This document shows, piece after piece, positions 25,652 through 34,354 of a stretch of DNA of 64,000 nucleotides. The position numbers and the translations under genes are program-made. Each line of letters begins with the position of its first letter. The first letter of the stretch is position 1. Source of the DNA: a bacterium. GTDB taxonomy: Bacteria; Bdellovibrionota; UBA1018. Where the stretch lies: positions 1 to 64,000 of the forward strand of contig JAIEMT010000010.1 in assembly GCA_019751945.1 (NCBI GenBank), written 5' to 3'. The notes beneath the pieces are model-generated. The model was given only the letters and a program-made list of their open reading frames with translations. It was not told the DNA's origin and did not search any database.

Positions 25652-26244
25652 TCGTTTCGAACTTGGCTCACCAGGGTGTCTTCAATTTGAATTCTACGGT
25701 TTTTAGATTTTGCCTTTGCTAGAGCGTCTTTCTGAGCTGGCGTGAGTTTGCCTTTTAGCTTTGGAACTTCTTGTGAGGGGGAGTTGTCGGCGTGGGAGCA
25801 GAGTACGACATGGTCGGGGACTTCCTTACTATAGCGGGTAATCTCGCGGTAGGAAGCCAGCGCACGACCAAAGCCCAGATGAAAGTTTTCGTCCTTTTTT
25901 CCGTCTCCATCGGTGTGACCGTGAATGACCAAGAGTCGTTTCATCAGGCCATTGCTTTCGAATTGTAAAACGGATCCCGCATCATCGCTAAAGAGTTTTT
26001 GAAAGACCGTTCGTCCATCAGTAGTGAGACTGGTCTTCCCCGGCGCAAAGATAATGTCACCCGGTAGACTCACGATGCGACTGGTGTGGTCGCCCATGGT
26101 TTCCGTGATTTTTACCTTCTTGCCCTGGTTAATGGACCAGAGGATGACGAAGAAGCACATGATGTTGGTCATTAAGTCGATGTAGATGACCTGCCAGATT
26201 TCTCGATTTCGATCGGGTCTTTCCCTTTTTAAGAAGCGCTTCAT
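25648..26244 (-). CDS. MotB/TolR-like stator partner with OmpA domain
   Basis: A 198-residue inner-membrane protein. A single helix near 18-40 contains YIDLMTNIMCFFVILW, matching the MotB helix with its essential proton-binding Asp (compare YADFVTAMMAFFLLLW in MotB-type proteins). The C-terminal OmpA-like domain (about 70-195) has GHTDGDG and LGFGRALA, the Asp and Arg that bind diaminopimelate in peptidoglycan, and NRRIQIE. It would anchor the channel to the cell wall. The gene overlaps the MotA-like gene by 4 bases. There are no flagellar genes nearby, so a stator for a non-flagellar machine is inferred. Confidence 0.88.
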   Translation of the reverse strand: MKRFLKRERPDRNREIWQVIYIDLMTNIMCFFVILWSINQGKKVKITETMGDHTSRIVSLPGDIIFAPGKTSLTTDGRTVFQKLFSDDAGSVLQFESNGLMKRLLVIHGHTDGDGKKDENFHLGFGRALASYREITRYSKEVPDHVVLCSHADNSPSQEVPKLKGKLTPAQKDALAKAKSKNRRIQIEDTLVSQVRNE

Positions 26245-27044
26245 TGAGAGATCTCGATTCTGACCTTGTTCTCTATCAGCACTTGGAGGGCGCGACAGAA
26301 GGTTTCATAGTCGTAGTCCAGCGCGCGAATGCGTTGCTCAAACCGAGAACCCATGATCTTGTAAACCACGGCAAAAAAGGCGCCGTAGAGCGTATTTTTT
26401 AAGGCCATCGCCAACTGTGGGGAGAGTGCTTCCACCGTGATGTCTCCGCCGAGGTTGTCGAACATAGACATCAAGCCGAGAATGGTGCCCATCAAACCTA
26501 CGATGGGCATCGAAACCGAAACGAAGTCGAAGTTCGCACTCGAGTAGTCGTAGAGCTCGTGACATTCGACGTAGTAGGAGTGAACGACGTATTCCGCGTA
26601 GTCGAAACCCTTCTCTTCAGCGAGAAGGCGTTGAATGTCTTTCACCAGCGGATTGTCTGGAAGGGAAATGGACTGCCCCGGTTGCAAGGGCCCGGATTTG
26701 ATTTCGCCCTTGGAGTCTCGGATAAAATGCAGCGCCTCTCGGAGTGCAGCCAGCGTTTCCTGAATATAAACGGCCTTGGGTATGAGATGTCGGGTAGAAA
26801 AGAAGATCGTAAATGCTGAGAGAAAGACTCGGCCGACATCGGTTCCCGTGACGTAAATCAGGAGGCCGACTGAGATCACCAGCATCGAGATGAAGTAGTT
26901 TTCGGTGACGAAGAGAATCGAACCGATTGCTAGCAAGCTTGTGAATCCCACAAGCCCCGTCACTCCGGCTCCCGCACCGCCCTGTTTGACGATCAAAGAT
27001 CGCTTCTTGATTGCCTGGAAAAATTTGGTGTTACTTTCTGCCAT
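26241..27044 (-). CDS. MotA/TolQ/ExbB-like proton channel protein
   Basis: A 267-residue inner-membrane protein with four helices in the MotA pattern: two close together near 25-75, a cytoplasmic domain of about 95 residues, then MPIVGLMGTILGLMSMF (about 178-194) and KNTLYGAFFAVVYKIMG (about 212-230). The latter pair is the conserved MotA/TolQ/ExbB channel core. With the MotB/OmpA-like gene immediately downstream it should form a proton- or sodium-driven stator. The start overlaps the 781-residue gene by 14 bases, so the ATG at 27044 is supported by coupling. Confidence 0.9.
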   Translation of the reverse strand: MAESNTKFFQAIKKRSLIVKQGGAGAGVTGLVGFTSLLAIGSILFVTENYFISMLVISVGLLIYVTGTDVGRVFLSAFTIFFSTRHLIPKAVYIQETLAALREALHFIRDSKGEIKSGPLQPGQSISLPDNPLVKDIQRLLAEEKGFDYAEYVVHSYYVECHELYDYSSANFDFVSVSMPIVGLMGTILGLMSMFDNLGGDITVEALSPQLAMALKNTLYGAFFAVVYKIMGSRFEQRIRALDYDYETFCRALQVLIENKVRIEISQ

Positions 27045-29376
27045 TGCTTTGCTCCTGAATGCGTTGCTGACGCTCTTCTTCTTGTTTCTGAATCTTCTGC
27101 TTCATTCTTTCCATTCGGGCCTGGTAGACGGAATGGTACGTGTACGAATCTTCTAAAAATGCTCCGGCCACAGCAATGAACAGGAGTGCCGCGGTGAGTA
27201 TGGATATCTGTCGAATTATTCTTTCGCTTGGCCCTTTCACAGAACCGTAAAAGAATTCCGAAAGCCAAATCAGCCGATTTCGAACAGTGGATCGAAAGGG
27301 CTGCAAGTCTTCGCGGGAAGGTTCCGTGATCTCAGCATCTCGAATAATTTGTCGGGATATTCCGTAGAGAGTGCTCTTGTTGGCTCGTGCTGTGAGATTT
27401 CCCCGAGTGTCCGTGAAAAGGTAAGACAAGTACTGGGCGAGATGATTTCTGCCAAAGTTGAGAGCGGCATACGCATCTGCCACCAGATCGGGGTATTTTG
27501 AAAAGGTCATGGCATAGAGGCGTCGAAGCGCATCTATGCCCTTGGTGATCAAGCTTGGAAAGTATGGATGAGCCAATGTCAATGCGAGCGAAACTGTAGA
27601 AAGCAATTGATTGCGTTGTTCAATCACCCCTTGTTCGCGCAAGAGTGCGCCAAAGAGAAAATCCTTATCGGTGGGGTCCGTGTCATCGAATTCTTGGTCC
27701 TCTTGTTCTTTTGAGAACTGGGAGTAGTGGGCAGTGAGAAGTTCTGCCAATGCATTGAAGTCTTCACGACTATTGGCAGCCAGGGCTTCTGTTTCTTGAG
27801 GAGACGGAATCATGTAGCCCAGGGCGGTGGCACCATGAAGATTGAAAGCAGGCCCTGCTTGAAGTTTTCGTTCCGGGGCCTTCGCTTTTTTCTGAAAGAA
27901 GTTCCAGGGGAAGCGAGAGATCTGAATTTCACCAGTAAATGCGGAAGAGGATTTTTTGCGTGGAACAATGCGTCCCGCCTCATAGTCGGCGAAGCTTGTT
28001 TCGGTAGTTTCGTCTTTATCTTGCTCTGGTAGCGCTCCCATGGCGTAGATCAACATAGAAGAACTGAGTACTACTCGAGGAGCAACTAGCCCGCCGCCGT
28101 AGCTTACAACGGGGTCCGCATTTCCTGGAAAAAACTGTGTTCTCTCAAAAAGGCGTTCGTGAATATCCACGCCGAGACGATTTACGTATCCGCGAAAATA
28201 TTTTCGAATTTCCGAATTCCAACGGCGCCTCTCGGTTTCATTTTCTGAAACCAAACGGGAGTCGATGTAACGAGTAAGATAAGCCAGCCAAACCAGGTAC
28301 CACACATACCCCGTGAGAATGGAGAAGGGCGCGATGATCATCCAGGAACTGACTCGCCCCAACTCTAAAAACTCTGCGAGACCCAGTCCCACTTTTAGAA
28401 ACGGGAGAAGAGCCAGAACAATCAGAGCAGCTTTGAATGCAGCCACCGCAGTCCAAGCGCGAAGTAGGGCGAAAATGGTGAAGAAGTTGACCCGGTCTAG
28501 ACCACGAAGCGAAGGCAGAACAAAACGGTGGGCCACAACGAGAACAGAAGCCCAACCTGCTCCTCCGAGCAGGTACTTCATCATTTGAAAAGCTCCGGCC
28601 TTTTCATGAGCTAGGAAATAGGCCGCCGAAAAAAAAGAAAGGGGGAGCAGGGCACTCATGGAATAAATCCAACGCTTCACCGTTTTTCCCGGATCAATTC
28701 CGCTCAGTAACACAGGAGGAAGCCAGAAGAGCAAACCCAGTAAGACCATCGCCGCAATCAACTTCATCAGACTCTGTTCTCCCCGAGCAGACTCCACCGC
28801 TCGAGGTTGGGGTTTTGTATAGCTCAACCCCGCTTGATGTTGATCCAGTAGCCCGCCTAGTTCGACGAAGGGCTTGATCAGACGAAATGCTCTGTGGCGG
28901 AAATCTGAAAGACTGGTCTGATCGCCAAAGCTCAGTTCTGTTTCACCGACTAGGGAGCGAGTCCAAGTTTCAAAAGACCGGAGGTGAAGTTTGCGATCTT
29001 CTTTCTCAATAGTGCCGAGGATCCAGATATCGATGTTTTTAAAACGCAGAGCTCGAAGCATGCAGTCCAGCTGTTCGGGCTCGCAGGAGTTTTCGGATGT
29101 CAGAGATTTCGACTGGATCGAATCCACCAACACAATCCGATCTGAAGTGGCGAGATTCTGAGCAACGGCTTCTTCGATGGCCCGGGCTTTCCACTGTGTT
29201 GCAGGAGTTTCCGTTCGAACGTGAATCCAAACTCTGCCTACGGGCTTAGGGGGTTGCGGAGTATTTTTTTTAGGCGGTGGTGAAGATGCGTAGGCCGAAG
29301 CATTCGCCAAGACTACAGCGAGCGCAAGAAATGACCAGGGGAGTCGAATTTGCCAATCCTTTGACAAGGTGCCCAA
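27031..29376 (-). CDS. Large polytopic protein of the stator operon
   Basis: A 781-residue protein with a TTG start (29376; TTG 29367 also possible) and a signal-like segment (WSFLALAVVLANASAYA). After a Pro-rich linker comes a soluble domain (about 48-170: GRVWIHVRTE, DRIVLVDS, C-x7-C, IWILGTIE) resembling TolB-N/CsgG-type domains. At least five membrane helices follow (about 200-370), then a soluble region (about 375-730) with a stretch GGGLVAPRVVLSSSML weakly like M48 peptidases but with no HExxH, and a final helix with a charged coiled-coil tail. I cannot assign a function. Its position just before the channel gene suggests a structural or force-receiving partner. Confidence 0.82.
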   Translation of the reverse strand: MGTLSKDWQIRLPWSFLALAVVLANASAYASSPPPKKNTPQPPKPVGRVWIHVRTETPATQWKARAIEEAVAQNLATSDRIVLVDSIQSKSLTSENSCEPEQLDCMLRALRFKNIDIWILGTIEKEDRKLHLRSFETWTRSLVGETELSFGDQTSLSDFRHRAFRLIKPFVELGGLLDQHQAGLSYTKPQPRAVESARGEQSLMKLIAAMVLLGLLFWLPPVLLSGIDPGKTVKRWIYSMSALLPLSFFSAAYFLAHEKAGAFQMMKYLLGGAGWASVLVVAHRFVLPSLRGLDRVNFFTIFALLRAWTAVAAFKAALIVLALLPFLKVGLGLAEFLELGRVSSWMIIAPFSILTGYVWYLVWLAYLTRYIDSRLVSENETERRRWNSEIRKYFRGYVNRLGVDIHERLFERTQFFPGNADPVVSYGGGLVAPRVVLSSSMLIYAMGALPEQDKDETTETSFADYEAGRIVPRKKSSSAFTGEIQISRFPWNFFQKKAKAPERKLQAGPAFNLHGATALGYMIPSPQETEALAANSREDFNALAELLTAHYSQFSKEQEDQEFDDTDPTDKDFLFGALLREQGVIEQRNQLLSTVSLALTLAHPYFPSLITKGIDALRRLYAMTFSKYPDLVADAYAALNFGRNHLAQYLSYLFTDTRGNLTARANKSTLYGISRQIIRDAEITEPSREDLQPFRSTVRNRLIWLSEFFYGSVKGPSERIIRQISILTAALLFIAVAGAFLEDSYTYHSVYQARMERMKQKIQKQEEERQQRIQEQSNGRK

Positions 29377-29391
29377 TTGTCAATGATTCTA

Positions 29392-30069
29392 CTAGTTCTT
29401 CAGGAGCTTTTCCAGTGAAGCAATGTCGTTATCGGAGTGTTTGGGCTCGGCTTTTGATGCGGTGATGTTCTGATCCTGAATCTCGACTGGAGCCTCGTGA
29501 TGAGTCGTTTGAATATCTCGAAGAACTTTTTCATCCTGATGGCGAACTTGAACCTTTCCTTTACAGGTGCAGAGGTAGGTTGGCTGTCCCGACTCTTGCC
29601 GAACGTAGAAGGCGGTGCCGCGAACCCCCATAGTCAATGAACGACTTCGAACCGTGAAATGTTCCTTCCGCTTTTTAGGATTTTCCACTCGTGAAAGAAG
29701 AGAGCCACCTAGGAGAAAGACCGACCAGTCTTGCTCTTCCTTCAGCTGTAGCCGGACGGAAGTATTTTCTTGAATCAAGGAAACGACATCGTTGCCGAGG
29801 CGCAGGGTGACTGAGCTGGATGGTCCCACCGTTACAACAGACTCGGGAAGGAGCTTGTCCCCGACTTGAATCGGAACTGGTTTATCTTCGACCTTCGCCA
29901 TCATCTTCATGTGCTTTTGGGATTTTGGCTTGGTGTTCGGTTTGGCTTTGGGTTTAAAAACTTCATTCGGTGAATAGCGGCTGGCTTGTCCCTCAACCTT
30001 TAAAACCTCAGCAAACTCAGCTCCAAATGCAGGAGGAACGGCCAAAAAAGCCAAGAGAAGGATCCACAT
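29392..30069 (-). CDS. Periplasmic FecR-domain protein
   Basis: A 225-residue exported protein: signal peptide MWILLLAFLAVPPAFG, a Lys/Pro-rich segment, and a FecR domain (about 60-185) with DKLLPESVVTVGPSSSVTLRLG, TSVRLQL, GGSLLSRV and SLTMGVRGTAFYV. It lacks the cytoplasmic anti-sigma part of true FecR, so it is the free-standing periplasmic type often found with envelope assemblies. The frame is open to 30204 but ATG 30069 places the signal peptide at the N-terminus and removes a 100-base overlap with the regulator upstream. It ends 15 bases before the 781-residue gene. Confidence 0.87.
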   Translation of the reverse strand: MWILLLAFLAVPPAFGAEFAEVLKVEGQASRYSPNEVFKPKAKPNTKPKSQKHMKMMAKVEDKPVPIQVGDKLLPESVVTVGPSSSVTLRLGNDVVSLIQENTSVRLQLKEEQDWSVFLLGGSLLSRVENPKKRKEHFTVRSRSLTMGVRGTAFYVRQESGQPTYLCTCKGKVQVRHQDEKVLRDIQTTHHEAPVEIQDQNITASKAEPKHSDNDIASLEKLLKN

Positions 30070-30103
30070 AGTGTTTAAAGTGTAATGACTAGGGCGGGTT
30101 TTT

Positions 30104-30802
30104 TCAATTTTTTCGGACAAGCCAATGGCGAAGGGCTTCCAGAAACTGTGTGTTGTCATCTGTGAATTCGGCATAGGCTCCATAGTACTGATTCTCAGCA
30201 TCAAACCAAGTCGCAGTTACGTTCGTGAGGAGGTCCTTTGTTTCAGCATGTATCTGATGGAGAATATCGCTCTTCAGTCGAATCACGGTTTCTTTGGGGA
30301 TGAGGTGTTTGCTCACCAATCGAATTCCGTACTCGTCTATCTCGCTGATGCGACAGCCTAACTCGAGTTTGGCTTGATAGACCCCCGCAGGAAATTCTAC
30401 CGTAGTTCCTTTGGAGTCTTCCAATCCTTGAGAATTGATGAACTGTGAAAGCTTCGAAATGAGAAGATTTCTATCGAGAGGCTTGAATATGAAGTCGCTT
30501 GCCCCGAATTCAAGGGCTTGTGTGATCAATGTGGGGTCTCCACCCCCGGTGACAATAATGATAGGCGTGGCTGGATCTAAGGTTTTGCGAAGGGTTTCAA
30601 TAATGGCAAAACCATCGTTCGTTTCTTCCACGTTAATGTCGATGAGGTACAGATCTGGCTTCAGGGTTTCTGCTTTTTTGTAGAACTCATCGGCAGTTCC
30701 AACACAGTGAGAGGTAATATTCAGGCGCGTCAGGACTGCGTTCACGATTTTACGAAAAACTGGGTCATCGTCAATGGAAAGGACAATGGGCTTGAGTCTC
30801 AT
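30104..30802 (-). CDS. REC-PilZ-like response regulator
   Basis: A 232-residue protein. The receiver (1-125) has the acidic pair SIDDDP, phosphoacceptor Asp in DLYLIDINVEE, Thr in IIVTGGG and Lys in FIFKPLD. The C-terminal 100 residues (GVYQAKLELGCRISEIDEYGIRLVS and onward) resemble a PilZ fold, but the usual D/N-x-S-x-x-G is degenerate (EIDEYG), so cyclic-di-GMP binding is doubtful. Its ATG overlaps the stop of the sister regulator (ATGA). The two probably arose by duplication. Confidence 0.86.
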   Translation of the reverse strand: MRLKPIVLSIDDDPVFRKIVNAVLTRLNITSHCVGTADEFYKKAETLKPDLYLIDINVEETNDGFAIIETLRKTLDPATPIIIVTGGGDPTLITQALEFGASDFIFKPLDRNLLISKLSQFINSQGLEDSKGTTVEFPAGVYQAKLELGCRISEIDEYGIRLVSKHLIPKETVIRLKSDILHQIHAETKDLLTNVTATWFDAENQYYGAYAEFTDDNTQFLEALRHWLVRKN

Positions 30803-31491
30803 GTCTTTTTCTTTCCTTCTTTGATGCGAGTACGAATTTTTTTTGCGATGAGATCATTGATTCCAAAGAAAATGACATGATTGATATAACGATTTGTTCC
30901 CAGGTATTTCGAAATCTTTTCAGCACTACGAAGAATTGCATTCGAACCTTTTAGGTCCACAAGCAATTCAGATTCGAGAGCTAATTCTTGCATTGGCGCT
31001 ATCTTTACCGGACATTCCAACATCAGACCGCCCTCACTCATTTGACGAATATCAGCCGATAGTGTGAAGGTGGCTGTTAGCATTTCTTCGAAAGTGTGTT
31101 TCTGAACTGAATTTCCGAGCAAGGTCCTTCTCAGTTTTTGTAAAAGGGTGACGGAGCGAAAGGGTTTTAAAATGTAGTCATTGGCTCCTAGTGCAATAGC
31201 GCGCGAGACTGAATCTTTATCTTTGGAGCCACTCAGGACTATCACCGGAATTTTTTTTAGATCTTGATCCTTTTGACGTCCTTCCAGAAAATCGAAACCA
31301 CTTTTTCCACTAAAACTGAGGTCGAGAAGAATCAGATTCGGAGAGTATTCGCTTGTAAGTTTCTCGGCTACCTCGATTGAGTCAGCCTCGCGAACGATAC
31401 CTCCGTCGCCTTCAATGACTTTTCGGGTCAAGAGTCGAATATCCGGTACATCTTCGACCAAGAGAATTTTTGTTCCGTTCAATGATGGCAT
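30799..31491 (-). CDS. REC-PilZ response regulator
   Basis: A 230-residue protein with a receiver (1-122: VEDVPDIR, Asp in LILLDLSFSGKSG, Ser in VLSGSKD, Lys in YILKPFR) and a PilZ-like output domain in which IRQMSEGGLMLECP matches the xxSxxG core of PilZ. The arginine cluster RxxxR is not clear, so cyclic-di-GMP binding is possible but unproven. The ATG directly follows the Hpt stop (TAAATG). Together with the Hpt protein and hybrid kinase upstream it looks like the output arm of a phosphorelay controlling the stator operon or its machine. Confidence 0.87.
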   Translation of the reverse strand: MPSLNGTKILLVEDVPDIRLLTRKVIEGDGGIVREADSIEVAEKLTSEYSPNLILLDLSFSGKSGFDFLEGRQKDQDLKKIPVIVLSGSKDKDSVSRAIALGANDYILKPFRSVTLLQKLRRTLLGNSVQKHTFEEMLTATFTLSADIRQMSEGGLMLECPVKIAPMQELALESELLVDLKGSNAILRSAEKISKYLGTNRYINHVIFFGINDLIAKKIRTRIKEGKKKT

Positions 31492-31860
31492 TTACAGTCC
31501 CGTGTCTTTTCTAAAGATATCGCAAATCGTATTAAATTCCGAATCCAGGGTCTGAAGTATTTTTTCATGGTTGGGCTTGAGCTGGTCGGGCGAAGTGTGC
31601 TCAATCAAATCGAGAATGCGCGAAAGGCGTTTTGCCCCAAGATTTGCCGCTGTGGATTTGAGTACATGAGCTTCATTTCGAACTGTTACGTAGTCGTTCT
31701 TTTCTAGGCCTGACTTAATTGACAAAATTTTTCCAGGAGTACTAGTGAGGAACATCGCTTTGAGTTGGTAAAGCAGGGCTGCCCCGTCCGTGCTCAGGCT
31801 GATCAAATCATTCACTCTCGCCTGATCAATAATTGGATACTCATCCAAGTTCAGGTTCAT
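31492..31860 (-). CDS. Hpt-domain phosphotransfer protein
   Basis: A 122-residue four-helix Hpt protein. The phosphorylated His lies in EAHVLKSTAANLGAKRLS, the classic H-x-L-K-s-x-a-x-x-l-G pattern. It lies 7 bases after the hybrid kinase and touches the first REC-PilZ gene, which is the arrangement expected for a kinase-receiver-Hpt-receiver relay in the cytoplasm. Confidence 0.92.
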   Translation of the reverse strand: MNLNLDEYPIIDQARVNDLISLSTDGAALLYQLKAMFLTSTPGKILSIKSGLEKNDYVTVRNEAHVLKSTAANLGAKRLSRILDLIEHTSPDQLKPNHEKILQTLDSEFNTICDIFRKDTGL

Positions 31861-31867
31861 AGTTCTC

Positions 31868-34276
31868 CTAAGAAGCGGTCTTAGCCTTTTGCTTCACACT
31901 ATTGACCCACTTTTGCAGAACTACGCCCAGTTTTTTTACTGCAATGGGTTTCGGAATATAGTCGTCCATGCCAGCATTGATGCAGCGGACATCGTCACCG
32001 TTCATGGCGTTCGCAGTCATTGCCAAGATCGGAATTCTCGGATTGGAAAGCGTGGTGGAGTTCCGAATAGCCGCAGTGGCTTGATAACCATCCATCTCCG
32101 GCATTTGGCAGTCCATCAAGATGAGATCATAGGGATGTTCGTGGAGCGCTTGAATCACTTCTTTCCCATTGGCTACCACGTCTGCTCGGTAGCCCAATTT
32201 TCTTAGCATATTGAGCGTAATGACTTGGTTGATCTGATTGTCTTCGGCCACTAAGACACGAATCGTTTGATCGAGGTTGATAGCGCTCTCGTCCGGTTTG
32301 TCGTCGCTGTCTCGATCCAATTTATGGCCGGATTTGAAGTTTGCGGTAAACCAAAAAGTGCTTCCTGCGCCGAGCTGACTATCCACGCCGATTTGTCCGG
32401 ACATTTTTTCAACCAAACGCTTGCTGATAGAAAGGCCTAAACCCGTCCCACCGAATCGACGCGTTGTTGAAGCATCGGCTTGGGTAAAGACTTGAAAGAG
32501 TTTTTCCATTGCCGATTTCTCGATTCCAATACCCGTGTCTTGCACTTCAAAGCGGAGTATGGAATGGGTGTCTGATTTATCCAGCGCGCTAGCCCGAACC
32601 GTGATGCCACCGGTTGATGTGAATTTGATAGCGTTTCCAATCAAATTCATAATCACCTGACGGAGTCGTCCCGGATCTCCTTTGACGTAAATAGGAATAG
32701 CCGGATCGACATCGACGGTAAACGAAAGCCCTTTTTTGTCGACTGCATACTTAAAGGTTTTCTTGATGTCGAGGAGCGTGCTCGTGATGTCGAATTCGAT
32801 TTCTTCAAATTCCAGTTTGCCGGCTTCGATTTTTGAAAAATCGAGAATGTCGTTGATAATGGCTAAGAGAGATTCCCCACAGCGTTCAATTGTTTTTGCA
32901 ATGTCCTGCTGTTCCGAAGGGAGCTTCATATCCAAGAGCATTCCCGTCATTCCGAGAATTCCATTCAGCGGTGTGCGAATTTCATGACTCATATTCGCTA
33001 GGAATTGAGATTTCGAAGCAGTTGCTTCTTCTGCTTCTTCCTTAGCCCGAGTGAGTTGGAGCTGAGTTTGTTTCAGTTCTTGGATGTAAGTCTGTTTTTC
33101 CTCAAACTCTGAAGCTTGGCCCAAGGTCGAAGCAAGCTGACCCATGATCAATTCAAGAGTTTTGATGTGAGACTCTTGGAAAGTATTTGGAACACTCGAG
33201 TAAATTTTCAGTACCCCGATGACTTTGTTTTGATGTCTTAGCGGAACCACAATCATCGAACGAATTTTTGCCCGTCTGCAGGCCTCACGATCTACTCGAG
33301 GATCCGTTTCCGTATCCACGGCGATTTGAATCTTCTCTTGCTTGACCGCTAGTCCGGACATGCTGGCCTGCAGTTTCACACGCATTCCAAGGAGGTGCTG
33401 AGCACTCTTGCTTGCAGCTTGATAGATGAGGTAGTCGCCTTCAATGATTTCAATCACAGCACCTTCCCCGGAAAATATTTTCTGGGTCTGCTCGGTGATG
33501 ATTTCCATGATTTTCTCAGTGCTCAGACCGGCCGAAGCCATGGCACTTTGAATTTCAACAACCTGGGAAAGGTTGGTTTTCTGTTTTTCCAGATCCCTGT
33601 TGAGCTCTTGAAGCTGGATCTCGATCTTACGTCGACGATAAGCGCTGCGTCTTAGTAAGAGCATTGAGAATACGACCAAGAGTGCGGCTACGATGCTGCC
33701 CCAGAGTACGACACGTGTGCTTCTAGCTAGAATGACTTCCGCCAATTCGGAGTAGAACTTGATCCGATCGAGTTGTTCCGCTTCCATCGTTTGGGCAATC
33801 TCTCGAATTTCGTCCATCTCTGCTTTGCCCTGGCCAGCACGAATAATTTCCAGTGCTGCGTTAAGACCTTTGGATTTACGAACTCGGATCGTTTCATCGA
33901 GTTCTGCAATTTTGGTTTCATAGTGGAGCTTAATTTTCTTCAGTCGGTCGAGCTGGGTCGGAGCTGCGGAAAAGCGTTTTTCCAGCACATCGAATCGTTG
34001 GGAAATAATAGGACGCGAGTCACTGAAAGGTTTGAGGTAGGTCGCATCTCCCGTCAAAAGGAAACCGCGTTGGCCAATTTCCAAATCCTTCAGAAATGAA
34101 ATCGTTCTTTCAAGTTCAAAAATAGTTTGACGAGCATGTGCTCGATTGTCGGTAGAAACTTTTAGCGCCGACATATTTTGCTGGGCGTAGATTCCCAAAA
34201 TAATCACCGGCAAGATGACCAGCACCGAGAGAGAATTTATTCGAAATTCTGAATTCGCGGACTTGGATCTGAACAT
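31868..34276 (-). CDS. CHASE3-GAF hybrid histidine kinase
   Basis: An 802-residue membrane sensor kinase. Order: helix near 16-32, periplasmic CHASE3 domain (about 35-180, with FLKDLEIGQRGFLLTGD), second helix near 190-210, coiled coil, GAF domain (about 240-390), HisKA with MSHEIRTPLN (about 430), HATPase with NLIGNAIKFT, DTGIGI and GGTGLGLS, and a C-terminal receiver (about 670-790, Asp in LILMDCQMPEMDG). AGGA lies 7 bases before the ATG. It is the first gene of the eleven-gene minus-strand run; a TAATAT box about 35 bases upstream could be a -10 element but I see no convincing -35. Confidence 0.94.
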   Translation of the reverse strand: MFRSKSANSEFRINSLSVLVILPVIILGIYAQQNMSALKVSTDNRAHARQTIFELERTISFLKDLEIGQRGFLLTGDATYLKPFSDSRPIISQRFDVLEKRFSAAPTQLDRLKKIKLHYETKIAELDETIRVRKSKGLNAALEIIRAGQGKAEMDEIREIAQTMEAEQLDRIKFYSELAEVILARSTRVVLWGSIVAALLVVFSMLLLRRSAYRRRKIEIQLQELNRDLEKQKTNLSQVVEIQSAMASAGLSTEKIMEIITEQTQKIFSGEGAVIEIIEGDYLIYQAASKSAQHLLGMRVKLQASMSGLAVKQEKIQIAVDTETDPRVDREACRRAKIRSMIVVPLRHQNKVIGVLKIYSSVPNTFQESHIKTLELIMGQLASTLGQASEFEEKQTYIQELKQTQLQLTRAKEEAEEATASKSQFLANMSHEIRTPLNGILGMTGMLLDMKLPSEQQDIAKTIERCGESLLAIINDILDFSKIEAGKLEFEEIEFDITSTLLDIKKTFKYAVDKKGLSFTVDVDPAIPIYVKGDPGRLRQVIMNLIGNAIKFTSTGGITVRASALDKSDTHSILRFEVQDTGIGIEKSAMEKLFQVFTQADASTTRRFGGTGLGLSISKRLVEKMSGQIGVDSQLGAGSTFWFTANFKSGHKLDRDSDDKPDESAINLDQTIRVLVAEDNQINQVITLNMLRKLGYRADVVANGKEVIQALHEHPYDLILMDCQMPEMDGYQATAAIRNSTTLSNPRIPILAMTANAMNGDDVRCINAGMDDYIPKPIAVKKLGVVLQKWVNSVKQKAKTAS

Positions 34277-34354
34277 GTATGTTTCCTAAGTAACTATCGG
34301 TAATATTACAAAGAAAGGTGATTTTGATGTCGCGGTGCATTTGGGTTGACGTAA

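Noticed and set aside
25648-27044. Ordinary flagellar motAB
   Set aside because: No flagellar gene lies in the window and the flanking genes are of other types; phylogeny would be needed to be sure.
23945-29376. Zorya-type defence system
   Set aside because: The MotA/MotB-like pair is reminiscent of ZorA/ZorB, but there is no ZorC/ZorD-type nuclease or helicase, and the neighbours are signalling and membrane genes.
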